Positions 10,587 to 22,717 are shown, numbered from the stretch's first letter. The stretch: 64,000 nucleotides of DNA from Stomorhina lunata (GCA_933228675.1 OW121741.1:61960863-62024862), one strand, 5' to 3'. The notes: generated from the sequence alone by a model not told the origin. Made by a program: numbers and translations.

Positions 10587-13500
10587 ACAAGTAAGAGTGG
10601 TATATTCGGCTTTGCCGAATCTTGGATACCCTTCACCAATGGTGCTGCAAAAGTACTTAATGTAATTCCTAGCAAAATTTGGTTATACTAGTATTATATG
10701 CAAAGAGTCTTTAAAATTAAGAGTCGGAAAAAGAAAAGCTTTTCGGTGGCGTCATCATCTAGGATAGTTATGCACCCAAAGGTTAGGTTGGGCAGGTGGC
10801 TGATGTCTAGGGAAGCTTCACTTGGGTTCTAAAGTGGTCCCTTTGTGAAAGATAATGATTACTAGACTACAAGTAGAGAATACATATTTAAGCCAGCCAG
10901 TAGCTTCGAAATAAAATATACACATATTTTACGAACATTTAATAAAGTTCGATAGACCAGATAAACCATGCAGAAAAGATGCTTCAAAATGTAGATGCCC
11001 TTACATTTGCAATAGCACATCGATTTGATGAAGTTTAAGTATTCTGGCATGCAACCCAAAAACACTGTGCCCAGTGAGGGTTGTGCACTTTAATTCGTAC
11101 GAATTATCCCACCAGTAAAAGTTCTTGATTAGTTATGTAAAACTCTGAAGTTAGCGGACTGATTTAGGTCAAAGCTTTAACAATGATAAGCCTTAAAATT
11201 ATAGGGTATACACTCTTAGTTTTAGATACATACGTGAAATATATAGCTTTTGAATGGATGGATATCAGCTTTGTCGGAAAAGTTATTAAAGATTTACTTA
11301 TTAATCTGAAGTTAGTTAATTAATTAAAATGAACACTTCATCAATAATATTTGGGATGTATTGTTCTTTCGATCTGTCCGATGGATGTTTGGAAAGTTTT
11401 GCTCTAGTTCCTTGTGCAATTTTAATGTGATTTAATTTATCAGCATTAAATCGATTCCCGGTCGGGGTTATATGGGAGATTTCACTAAATGTGAATAGAG
11501 CTCCCCCATTTTCAATATCGAACTTTTCAAGAGATCAGAAATACTTTTGTCAAATGTTGTCCCTCTAAAAAGTTTATTTTAGACGCTATCGCCCTGAATA
11601 TCAATATTGTACAACGTCTTTATACTAAATGTCATCATCGTATCTTAGCCGAAGTTATACGGGATCAATTGTCAAACGTGAATGGATTTCTGCCAATTGC
11701 ATTTAAAAAATTTAAATTGTCGTTGATATGTGAGATACTTACATACATATGTAGGTTTTGAACGGATATCATTGCATTTATGTACTTCCTATTAAGATTA
11801 CCTATAATTTGATATATAATACATTCTCAAATGTTATCATAATGTTCAAAAGTCAGACACAAAATTAAGATTAATGCAGAGTGTCTGTCTGCTAAAATCA
11901 GATTTGTGGAGCTCCTGGATCTTACACAAAATTTTAGGATATTGTCCCACCCTGAATTTTATCATTGTCGATCAAAACACCATCGCTTAAACGCTAAATT
12001 ATATCTACCACAAATTACCGAATGCATCAGGATTTAGGTAATCCCCTGCGAAGGACGCTATTTAATTTCATCAAAATAAACACCTGAGATATCGACAAAA
12101 CAGGAGCTCCAAAAACTTGACTACAACAGAAAAAATTACATACAGGTAGACGGACGGACAAAAAAACCGACGGGCGGACGGACGGACGGAGGTCGCGAAA
12201 TCGATTCTCCTGCCGATTCAAAGTTGATCGGTACAGTTTGAATGGTATTCGTAATCAGATTTGTGGAGTATAGATTTTAGAAAATCCTCACACAAAGAAC
12301 GATGTCAAATTTCATCACAATCGGTCCATAAACACCTGAGATATCGCTGAAACAATACTTACGAAATGTAAACAAAATTTCTTAGACACGTACTCTGAGC
12401 AATTTGCTGTACATCAAATGTAGTGTTATTGCGATATCTCAATTGTTTACGGACCGCTTTTGATAAAATTTAATAACGTGCTTGGCGGGGGAATTTCCTA
12501 AAATCTGATATAAAATTTATGTAGGTCCGTACTAAAGGAGGATGGTTTTTCCTATTTCTGCATTTCATTTTTTCAACAAACATTCTCTAATGCGAACTTT
12601 GGGCAATTTGCGATACATCAAATTCAATGTTTTGGCGATATCTCAGTTGTTTATGGACCGATTTTGATAAAATTTTACAGAGTGTTTTGGGAAACTATTT
12701 CCTACAATCTGATATATAATATATTATCACATGTACACCAGGAGTATCTTTTTTCTCTTGTTATTTAAAAGTGTGTTTCAATCAAAAATTTTAAAATTTT
12801 CGTCTAATTTTTGGTATTTTTTCGATATTTTCGGTGTTTATAAACCGATTTTAATGAAATTTAATAGCGTTCATTGCGGGAGAATTTACTAAAATCTGAT
12901 ATATAATTTATGTAAGTCCATCCTCCAGGGGCTTCAGAAACTTGATTTCAACAGACAGACAGACAGACGGACGGACAGACAGACAGACAGACAGACGGAC
13001 ATCGCTTAATCGATTCTCCTCCCGATTCTGAGTCGATCGGTATAATTTTTATGGGGTCTACGATCACTAATAAAAAAATTACAAACGGAATCACAAACTT
13101 ATAATACCCTTTCACCTATTGGTGAAGGGTATAAAAAGGACAGACAGGTAGACGGACGGACATATAGACGGACGGACAAACAAACAGACGGACGGACGGG
13201 CAAACAAACAGACGGACGGACGGAGGTCGCGAAATCGATTCTTGTGCCGATTCTGTGTTGATCGGTACAATTTGAATGGTATTCATTATCAGATTTGTGG
13301 AGTATATATATCAGATTTTAGAAAATCCTCCCATAAAGAACGATGTCAAATTTCATCACAATCGGTCCATAAACACCTGAGATATCGCTGAAACAATACT
13401 TACAAAATGTAAACAAAATTTCTTAGACACGTACTTTGGGCAATTTGCTGTACATCAAATGTAGTGTTATGGCGATATCTCAATTGTTTATAGACCGCTT

Positions 13501-15006
13501 TTGATAAAATTTAATAACGTGCTTGGTGGGGGAATTTCCTAAAATCTGATATAAAATTTATGTAGGTCCGTACTAAAGGAGGATAGTTTTTCCTATTTCT
13601 GCATTTAATTTTTTCAACAAACATTCTCTAATGTGTTCTTTGGGCAATTTGCGATACATCAAATTCAGTGTTTTGGCGATATCTCAGTTGTTTATGGACC
13701 GATTTTGATGAAATTTTACAGAGTGCTTTGGGAAAATATTTCCTACAATCTGATATATAACATATTATCACATGTATACCAGGAGTATCTTTTTTCTCTT
13801 GTTATTTAAAAGTGTGTTTCAATCAAAAATTTTCAAATTTTCGTCTAATTTTTGGTATTTTTTCGATATTTTCGGTGTTTATAAACCGATTTTAATGAAA
13901 TTTAATAGCGTTCATTGCGGGAGAATTTCCTAAAATCTGATATATAATTTATGTAAGTCCATCCTCCAGGGGCTTCAGAAACTTGATTTCAACAGACAGA
14001 CAGACAGACGGACGGACAGACAGACAGACAGACGGACATCGCTTAATCGATTCTCCTCCCGATTCTGAGTCGATCGGTATAATTTTTATGGGGTCTACGA
14101 TCACTAATAAAAAAATTACAAACGGAATCACAAACTTATAATACCCTTTCACCTATTGGTGAAGGGTATAAAAAGGACAGACAGGTAGACGGACGGACGG
14201 ACAGACAGGTAGACGGACGGACGGACAAACAGACGGACGGACGTCGCGAAATCGATTCTCCCGCCGATTCTGAGACGATCGGTACAACTTGAATGGTATT
14301 CATAATCAGATTTGTGGAGTTTATATCAGATTTTAGGAAATCCTCCCACAAGGAACGCTGTCAAATTTCATCACCATCGGTCCATAAACACCTGAGATAT
14401 CGCTGAAACAATATTTACAAAATGTCAACAAAATTTCTTAGACACGTACTTTGGGCAATTTGCTGTACATCACAAGTAGTGTTTTGGCGGTATCTCAGTT
14501 GTTTATGGACCGCTTTTGATAAAATTTTATAATGTGCTTGGCGGGGGAATTTCCTAAAATCTGATATAAAATTTATGTATGTCCGTGCTCCAGGAGGATG
14601 GTTTTTCCTATTTCTGCATTTCATTGTTTCAACAAACATTCTCTAACGCGTACTTTGGGCAATTTGTGATACATCAAATTTAGTGTTTTGGCTGTATCTC
14701 AGTTGTTTATAGACCGATTTTGCTAAAATTTTACAGAGTGCTTTGGGGAACCATTTCCTACAATCTGATATATAATATATTATCACATGTACACCAGGAG
14801 TACCTTGTTTCTCTTATTATTTAAAAGTGTGTTTCAATCAAAAATTTTAAAATTTTCGTCTAATTTTTGGTATTTTTTCGATATTTTCGGTGTTTATAAA
14901 CCGATTTTAATGAAATTTAATAGCGTTCATTGCGGGAGAATTTCCTAAAATCTGGTATATAATTTATGTAGGTCCACCCTCCAGGGGCTTCAGAAACTTG
15001 ATTTCA

Positions 15007-15037
<31 letters not shown>

Positions 15038-15175
15038 GACATCGCTTAATCGATTCTCCTCCCGATTCTGAGTCGATCGGTATAATTTTTATGGTCTACG
15101 ATCACTAATAAAAAAATTACAAACGGAATCACAAACTTATAATACCCTTTCACCTATTGGTGAAGGGTATAAAAA
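10587..15175 (+). mobile_element. Full-length DINE-1/mini-me-like element E4 without mariner
   Basis: The 5' end has ACAAGTAAGAGTGG, hairpin ATTCGGC-TTT-GCCGAAT and subterminal ATACCCTTCACCAAT (10626-10640). The 3' end has the exact reverse complement ATTGGTGAAGGGTAT (15156-15170) within a terminal hairpin. At about 10690 the sequence TACTAGTATTATATGC gives an uninterrupted version of the mariner 2 insertion site found in E2, E5 and E6. The 3' half is three tandem ~1 kb units. It has no coding capacity and is 4.6 kb long, large for a DINE-type element because of unit expansion. The inverted relative E7 (36746-39250) has one unit only. Confidence 0.75.
12130..15175. repeat. Three tandem ~1 kb units inside E4
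   Basis: Units run about 12130-13136, 13137-14173 and 14174-15175, each from a GACG/GACA tract to the ATTGGTGAAGGGTAT hairpin. The first two match the E3 units at a nearly constant offset of ~5042 bp. The third is closest to the single unit of E5 (25276-26225) and to the inverted partial unit at 30199-30770. Confidence 0.8.
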
Positions 15176-15546
15176 TAAATATCATGAAAAAAAACAAAGA
15201 TATGTTTTATATGTGTTTTATTTACGTTCACTTTTGAAACCGCAAAATGAATAACACGATTCCTTTTTTAAAGAAGCATTAAATCACCATAAGTATATCC
15301 CCTAAATGGTGGGTATAAAAATATGTATCTTCTATGGTACACTTTTTTATAAGTGTATTTTTAAGTGCCATCACTAATTTTGATTGTGAATTTTTTGTCA
15401 CTAATTGCATTTAGTCAGCTGTTATACGAAGCAAAAACAAAAAAAAAGAAAAAACAATAATAGATTTTTTTAATTTATCTTCAAAACAAATTTGACTCAT
15501 AAATCAAATTTAATTGATAAGATGTGTGTTCCCCTACTTTAACGAA
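15176..15546. other. Upstream flank of the BRI3-like gene
   Basis: AT-rich unique sequence between E4 and the duplicated gene segment. It may hold the promoter, but no TATA or initiator arrangement stands out clearly enough to call. Confidence 0.4.
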
Positions 15547-16455
15547 ACAACCCAAACTTACTCAAAAGCGTTCCCGTACAAAATTTTCAATACAAATTAT
15601 TGTTTTTTGGGTAACTTCTAACAACTTCGGACTGTTTTGGTTAGTTTCGTTAGAGCACGGGAACAAACATAAGAATTGGAAGTTCGAAAACAAAATAGAA
15701 AGAAGAAATGTCTCAGACAACAAAAGATAATCTACCACCATCATACGAAGAGGCCATGTATGCTCCAACAGAAGCTCCCCAAGTTGGTAAGTGACAAAGT
15801 GTCTAATTAATGTGTTTATTTATAATCAATCTACGCATTTATCTTTCATTAACAGGCTTTAAATATCCCAATCAAAATGTGGGTGTTACACAAACATCTA
15901 CACCCTATACAACACATGCTCAAGACGTTCCAATTCATGGCCATCCTAGTGCTCCTCCTCAAAATGCACAGGTAGGATTTCAGCAGACAACCCAAACTTA
16001 CTCAAAAGCGTTCCCGTACAAAATTTTCAATACAAATTGTTGTTTTTTGGGTAACTTCTAACAACTTCGGACTGTTTTACTTAGTTTCGTTAGAGTACGG
16101 GAACAAACATAAGAATTGGAAGTTCGAAAACAAAATAGAAAGAAGAAATGTCTCAGACAACAGAAGATAATCTACCACCATCATACGAAGAGGCTATGTA
16201 TGCTCCAACAGAAGCTCCCCAAGTTGGTAAGTGACGATATGACAAAGTGTTTAATGTGTTTATTATGACAAAGTGTTTAATGTGTTTATTTATAATCAAT
16301 CTACGCATTTATCTTTCATTAACAAGCTTTAAATATCCCAACCAAATGTGGGTGTTACACAAACATCTACACCCTATACACCACATGGTCAAAACGTTCC
16401 AATTCATGGCCATCCTAGTGCTCCTCCTCAAAATGCACAGGTAGGATTTCAGCAG
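15547..16455 (+). repeat. 440 bp tandem duplication of the BRI3-like gene's 5' half
   Basis: 15547-15986 and 15987-16455 are head-to-tail copies starting ACAACCCAAACTTACTC. Each contains putative 5' UTR, exon 1, a short intron and the first part of exon 2. Start codons lie exactly 440 bp apart (15708 and 16148). The second copy has a small intron expansion (a repeat of TGACAAAGTGTTTAATGTGT at about 16238-16285), single-base losses and some substitutions. Only the second copy continues into the rest of the gene. Confidence 0.92.
15708..15986 (+). pseudogene. BRI3-like gene, first (3'-truncated) copy: exon 1 plus start of exon 2
   Basis: Exon 1 (15708-15786, 79 nt) encodes MSQTTKDNLPPSYEEAMYAP, with the PPSYEEA (PPxY) motif typical of BRI3/LITAF-type endosomal proteins, and ends at a GTAAGT donor. 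The intron is 69 bp and ends in AACAG. Exon 2 starts at 15856 in the right phase and encodes a Pro/Thr/Gln-rich linker as far as VGFQQ. It then runs into the duplicated 5' UTR and stops at 16059-16061. The zinc-binding, membrane-inserted C-terminal domain is therefore absent. If transcribed, this copy would make a truncated PPxY peptide, or splice into the next copy. Confidence 0.75.
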
Positions 16456-16691
16456 GTTCCTTCATATGGTGCATTTGAAACTACACCAGTTAGTGTAGTC
16501 ATACAACCTGCTTCCACTGTGCCAAGAGAAATTATTGTGATCGGTGGCTGTCCAGCTTGTGCATTGGTATATTGGAGGATGCTTATCCTTGCATTGGCCT
16601 ACTATGTGCAATCGTATTCTTTCCCGTGGGAATTCTTTGTTGTTTAGCTATGAAAAACAAACGTTGTTCCAATTGTGGTACAGAATTTTAA
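16148..16691 (+). pseudogene. BRI3-like (brain protein I3 homologue) gene, second copy, frameshifted
   Basis: Exon 1 (16148-16226) repeats the PPSYEEA N-terminus. The exon 2 acceptor changed from AACAG|G to AACAAG, and one A is lost near 16345, so splicing as in copy 1 would be out of frame. Downstream, the linker and GGCPAC motif are open to 16560. The conserved remainder ([10 protein letters not shown], a hydrophobic segment, [19 protein letters not shown]) is in another frame and ends at TAA 16689-16691, implying a one-base loss at about 16560/16561. BRI3 family proteins place paired Cys motifs around a membrane-inserting helix on late endosomes/lysosomes; that role is from family knowledge. 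Either a young pseudogene or base-calling errors could explain the breaks. Confidence 0.72.
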
Positions 16692-18099
16692 TCCGGAGGG
16701 CGCTGAATGACTGATTTTGCATTAATGACACAAGCTTTATGAAGTGTGGTACGGATGTAGGATGTCGTCGTAATTGTTTAATGGATAGGCTTTCAGAAGG
16801 CCTTTAAATATTATGAATATTTTAACAGTGGTATTATAAGTTTTATATACATACATATATTAATCGAAAAAGCTAAATATTGGCTGAAAACGTGAGATAT
16901 ACTTTAAGTAGAAGAACCCGTATAGGTTTGTACACTTATCATATCAACGAGAAAATTATAATTTGTTTTTGTCTATTATTGCAGTTGTTTTTCTTATTTT
17001 TATCAAGGGTCTAATAAAATTTAATAAGTTTAATTAAGCTTGTTTTTTAAATTTCGGTATGGTGTGGAATTTGATACAGAATTAAAGGATTGGAAGGATT
17101 TTTAAATCCAATACAACTATATCCTATTAATTTTATGGGACCAAGGACCGGATTTCGAATGTTAATTCCACTCAAAAACGTAGTAAGTAGTTGTAAGTAT
17201 TTAAATGTTATCATTAGACTAATATCTGGATTTGCCTTAGTTCCTGTTTTACTAATCAACTAGATAAACCGGTCCGTATTGCTGGACCACATTTAAATCT
17301 AGTTCTTTAAATAATTTGTACATAAAAAACTATTTCGATTGGTTTAGGCAATAACATGTTACACTTGCTTAATTCTTGATAGAAATACTAATTACTGAAC
17401 ATATATACAGATATCTGGCTTTAGTCTGGACGATGACGAATCACAAATTAACCATTTTTAACTATTATAGTTTGTTATTTATTAGGAAATAAGCAATTAG
17501 TAAAATGTTAACCGATTTTGCTAAATTTCAATACCAAAATTTTATATACTGGCTGTTATTTATATAAATCTTATTTATGCAAAATTTACTATATATAGAA
17601 TTTTTAAAATAAATAAAAAAATAGCACTAAAAAATTTACTTACGTTTTTTCTTTTCTTTTTTTATTTTTATCAAAAAAAGTACCGCTATTTCTATTTCAC
17701 TTGTTCCACTTGTGTATTCAAGGTTGCCATACTTTATATAGAAAATATTGTATTTATTTTTAATTACAATTATTCTTTTTAATAAACAGTCTTCAATTAC
17801 CAATATGAAAAAATAGCAGGTAAATAATAACCAAAATTAATATAGTTTAACAATAAATTATTCAAATAAGAATACATTCCTTTCAATGTATTTTTTATAA
17901 AACAGTATGGTAACCTTCGAGAAGAAAAAAATGCGAACAAATGAAAATGAAAACATTCGTATTCGTGCATTCGTCAAGTATATACATATTTCTGTCTGTG
18001 ACCTGTTTTAAATTGCGCATTTGTTCGCCATCTTAAATTATAACGGGTTTTTTTTTAACAAATTTTATCTCGTGTGATTTTGTGTTTTTTAGTACTTTA
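16692..18099. other. AT-rich sequence downstream of the BRI3-like gene
   Basis: It presumably begins with the 3' UTR of the BRI3-like gene. No convincing ORF, RNA gene or repeat was recognised. The last part (from about 17930) may already be the 5' leader of the I-like element. Confidence 0.4.
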
Positions 18100-18286
18100 A
18101 TCAATTAATCCTTAAGTTATTGGACCAATTAAAAAGAATTGCTGACTCCGGGGGCGGAGACCCGCCGGGTGATCCAGGATATAGCCCAGGCGAAAGAAGA
18201 AGGAAAAGATCCTTAGCAGAAGTGGAGGTGACACCAGAAGCAGTAAAAAAGGTAAGCCTAGTTTATTGGCCTCGGACAGAACGGAC

Positions 18287-19609
18287 ATGAATAATATAAA
18301 CCAGATAATACAAAATACTCCCCAAACAGCACCAACTAACATTTATGACAATGTCCATAAGGGTCCCTACATTGTTTATGTAGACTCCTACAACGAAGAA
18401 GGTATCAAGAAGTCCCTCAATGCTATAACCGTTAGTAATGTGATTATGGAACTCAAAGTTGAAGGTTGTTTAGAGGTCAACAAAATAGGATTTGGTAGGT
18501 GCAAGGTGTCTTTCAGGACAGCGAAAGCCGCAAACGATTTTACATACAACTACAATATTAAAGACAAAGGCCTATCGGCACGGATTTTAAATCATTTTAT
18601 AACAAAGACTGGAATTGTATATGACATACCCGTAGAAATCTCGGATGAAGTATTCCTAAAAACAGCAGAATCTCCGATTGACATCATTAGCGCCATGAGG
18701 GTAAAAAGAAAAATTAAGGATGCAGAAGGAAAAGAGGCTTTTCGTATAACAAAAAGTTTTAAAATTGTTTTTGAAGGCAGCCAAATTCCCAAAGAAATAA
18801 CATACGGTTACACCAAAATCGAGGTCAAACACTTTATTCCGTTTCAGCAATGTTACCGTTGTTTCCGATACAATCATTTTGCCTTACACTGTAAACAAAA
18901 TGCTGAGATATGTAGAAAATGTTACAATCAGCACAACACTGAAGACATTTGCGGACGTATTTTTTGCGTTAATTGCAAAGGTAATCATGCTCCCACGGAC
19001 AAAAAATGCCCGGCAAGAGAGAAAGCTTTTTCTATTAAAAAATTGATGACCATTGAAAACCTCACCCTTGGGGAAGCAAAAAATAGATATAATAATATAT
19101 ACTCCAACTATTTTGATATTTTAGACGGAAACTAGGATTTCCCAGAATTACCCTCCAAAACAAAGAATAGCAATATAAACAACCATCAAGAAGCCACGAA
19201 AAGCATTCACAAAGTATTGCCGTATGCAAAAGTGGTGAAATTCAACCAAAACAAGAGAAGAGAAGACGAAAATAACAAGAAAGTCTGGCAACTATATAAG
19301 GAGACTCTAAAAGACCACGAAATAAACTTGCCATACTGTGCATCTTCCTGTAGCTCGAATAACACCTCAACAAACTCATCGTCTAGAACAACGAATGAAA
19401 ATGCCTTTTCTTCACAATCACAAACAATAGACCTTTTGTCCAATCTTTCCAAGGAAACTACAGAATTAATTTCAAACTGGTCCATATTAAAAAATGATCC
19501 CGAAAAAATAAGAGAATTAATAATCCAATTTAAACAAAATATAACGAATTCCATGAATATTATCGATGTTGAGAACGTTAAAAAATCTCTAATTCAGCTA
19601 AGATACTGA
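18287..19609 (+). pseudogene. I-like element ORF1 (gag-like nucleic-acid binding protein)
   Basis: The frame is open from upstream of 18287 (first ATG) to 19609, except for one in-frame TAG at 19133-19135. A second stretch, 18119-18260 in another frame (rich in Gly/Pro/Arg), probably belongs to the original N-terminus and is separated by a frameshift. Three Cys/His knuckles lie at about residues 190-250: CYRCFRYNHFALHC, CRKCYNQHNTEDIC and CVNCKGNHAPTDKKC. These are typical of non-LTR ORF1 proteins that bind element RNA. The C-terminal part after the stop is Ser/Asn/Lys-rich. ORF2 follows after 22 nt. Confidence 0.8.
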
Positions 19610-19631
19610 AAACAAAACTCAGGTAAGCAAA

Positions 19632-20723
19632 ATGAGAATCATTCAATATAACATTCAAAGTCTTAAAAAACCTAATAACAAAAACTTACTAGAACACTAC
19701 TTAGTCAATAATAACATCGACATTGCAATCCTTTGCAAAACTTGGCTGCTTGACAATTCGTGTACTAGTCTGGCAGATTACAACTTTGTTTGCAGAAATA
19801 GAGACGACGGATATGGGGGCGTAGGAATCTATATCCGGAAGAATATCAAGTTTACCATTTTAGATATTGGGACCCATTTTGACTCACTTGGTATATCAAC
19901 ATTAAATCTAAAAAATAACAATTTTAACATATTCGTTAATTACAGCCCATCCCAGATCGATTTGGAACTGTTTAATGCTGAAATTTTTAAGATTTTTTCT
20001 TTTGCCTACAATCATCCCAACAAATCTTTTATTTGCGGTGACTTTAATGCAAAAGCTAGAGTTTGGAATCACAACTCAGCTGACTCTAGGGGTAATCTTT
20101 TAAAATCTATTGCCGATGATTTCAACTTTATTTGCCTAAATGATGGTTCATACACATACTCTACAAAGAACTCACAAGCCTCAGCCATCGACATAACATT
20201 TACCAATTTTAGTAATCTTAACATATCCTGGAAAACTTTAAATACCAAAATTACAAACAGCAACCATTTACCTATCCTATTTTCGTTCAAATGCCCCGAA
20301 CCCAAATCTTATCCTAAAAAAATCACTAAATGGTCAGAATTTTCCAATAATATCACAAATATGGACAAAGCCTATGATCTAAATGACTTTTATAATAAAT
20401 TAAATGTGCTTAAAGATAAATACTCAGTCGAAGTCGATCCTAGAAATAAATATGTGCCAAAAAGATGGTGGAACAGTGAACCAAACAGATTGTTTAGCAT
20501 ACGTAATCAAAAACGTTACATCTATCATAAAACCAAATCCTTGGAAGCTTGCAGAGAACTTATCCTAGCAAATAACGACTTACATACTTACATCAAGGAA
20601 CAGAAAAATAAAAGTTTCAACGAACTTTTTAATGAACTATCAAGACCTGCAACCCCCAAAGTAATGTGGCAAAAAATGGCAAACTTAAAGAAATTTAACC
20701 AACCCAAAAAAACCAACCACTAA
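19632..20723 (+). pseudogene. I-like element ORF2, N-terminal part: APE-type endonuclease
   Basis: The start is MRIIQYNIQSLKK, matching the Asn-containing first motif of APE-like endonucleases. The second motif reads ILCKTWL, where the family has Glu before Thr-Trp-Leu, so the metal-binding Glu appears replaced by Lys. GDFNAK and IDITFTN motifs are present, and the last motif reads SNHLPI where SDHLPI is usual. The frame ends at 20723 with a stop, and the linker to RT (20724-20847) reads in other frames. The domain nicks target DNA in active elements; this copy is very probably catalytically dead. Confidence 0.8.
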
Positions 20724-20847
20724 TGGTCGAACCTTCAAGCAAACAATTTTTTGTCTAATCTGGCTATTTCCTCATCAAGCTTATCCGCAGTGTCTCCAGT
20801 ACAGGATCGCTTCAAGGAACCCTGATTCAGCTAAAGGCGATGATGGT

Positions 20848-22470
20848 TTGTCCTACAAAATTTTAAATAAACTTAATACCAAGCAGCGTAACGAAATCTT
20901 TGACCTCATCAATCAGCAATGGAACAACTGCTCAATCCCCGACCCATGGAAAAGGATTAAAGTTGTGCCAATTCCCAAAAAAGGAAAAGATCATAATCTC
21001 ATCGAAAACCATAGACCTATTTGTCTACTTTCGGTCCTCTTCAAATCTCTGGAACATCTAATTAAACAACACATGAAAGAGTGGGTGTCGACACAAAACA
21101 TCCTACCAGCCAGGTCATACGCTTTCAGGAAAAAATACTCAACTTCCCAATGCATTAACGATGTGATAAACTCTGTCCAAAGGCTTAAGGGCAAAGGCTT
21201 TCAAGTAGTTGCGGCTTGCACCGACATAGAAAAAGCCTATGATAATACAGACGCCAACATCCTATGCAAAATCTCAAGTGACCTTAATTTCAACGATCAT
21301 GTCGTCAAATGGATTCATAAGTTCCTAAGCGATAGATTACTGATTATGAATTCCTGTGAAATGCCAACCAATAATGGACTGGCTCAAGGTAGTGCATTGT
21401 CTCCTCTACTTTTTAACATTTTTACTGCTAACTTACATAAAATCGTAAACAACAATTGTATCTTGTTTCAGTTTGCCGATGATTTCTTTATAGTGTGCTT
21501 CGACAAAAACTTTAACACTGCTCGACAGCTACTATCTGACAGGCTTAATGAATTTGAATCAGAATGTAACAACATCAAACTATCCTTCAACATCAACAAG
21601 ACAAAAGTTATCCATTTTAGCAACAGACCCAGAGTATTAGAAATAATCATAAACAACATCACTGTTCCTGAAGTCAAAGAAATAAAATACCTCGGCAGAA
21701 CGATTGCCTCCAACAACTCATCTGGAGCTCACATTAGACGTATCTTCAACGGCATAAAACGAAGCTGTGGCTTCTTTGATATCATAAACCATCGCAAATA
21801 TGGCGTTCACCCCAGTAAATCTCTACTATTTTTAAAATCATTTATCCGCCCTAAAATGGACTACGCGATATCCTCCTTCGCGAACTTAAACAAATCTGCA
21901 CTGAAGTCTATCAAAGTTAAAGTCAATGACTGGCTCCGACGCAGTCTGGGACTAATCAAGTCCATTTCATATCCTTTATCATATGGCCGCCGAACTCCCA
22001 CCTAGTTTTCAGGCCAAACTGATTACTGCCAAAGAAATCATTAAAGCAATTGTTCATTGTTCATTGCTGATTACATTGATGACCTTCAAAACATCAACAC
22101 TAGCATCGCCAAGATCTACGATCAATTTACATTTATCTTTGAAAACCTCGGAAGACTCCCTTCGATCTATCCCTCTAACGGTGAAATTGTTTTCGATATC
22201 GATTTTCTCAAAGGAACAGCCACAAGTAAACGAAACGCCAACACAGACATGCTGAAAGCTCTTTTCCTTGAAAAGGCAAACAAGTTAAACAACAATGGCT
22301 ATGAAATTATCTACACAGACGGCTTCATTTTGAACAATGCACCATGTTTCGCTTTTTTTCACGAAGAACTTGAACACTCCGAGTATTTTTACTGCAATAA
22401 AATAATTTCATCAACCTCAGCCCAGCTCTTAGCCATTGACAATATGCACACCATATTAAAGCTGAGATGT
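20848..22470 (+). pseudogene. I-like element ORF2: reverse transcriptase and first half of RNase H
   Basis: RT is open from 20848 to about 21990 with recognisable blocks: VPIPKKGKD, ACTDIEKAYDN (catalytic Asp), NGLAQGSALSPLLFNI and QFADDFF (the FADD catalytic pair). After 21990 the frame shifts twice and the thumb/connection continues to about 22250. The RNase H start is seen at about 22310 as IIYTDGF (first catalytic Asp) followed by ISSTSAQLLAIDNMHTI (Glu position replaced or shifted). At about 22470 homology ends and foreign sequence begins; the rest of RNase H is at 26979. The RT core residues look intact although the gene is broken. Confidence 0.85.
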
Positions 22471-22717
22471 TCAGCATTCCAGATATGTTCGCCTTTCTTT
22501 TATCCGGTCGGCCTACTTCAAATGAAACTCCCTTAAATGTACAGTATTTTTACAATTTTTTAGAAAATTTTATTTTTTTCAAATAGATTTGGAAAAAGGA
22601 TCATAAAAATTGTATTTTCGATTGGAATACAATTTCCTTATACAAGTTTGACAATGACATCATGGTTAATAATACGACGTTAAAAACTTTACAATGCAAA
22701 GAAAAAAACTATGAAAA
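22471..22717. other. Unidentified AT-rich DNA flanking E5 (left side)
   Basis: Inserted between the RNase H half and E5. No motif is recognised. Together with 26226-26512 it may be an older element into which E5 landed. Confidence 0.4.

Noticed and set aside
15524..15768. Short ORFs on both strands over the BRI3-like 5' UTR
   Set aside because: They overlap the duplicated UTR and exon 1 in other frames; the splice-consistent reading explains the locus better.
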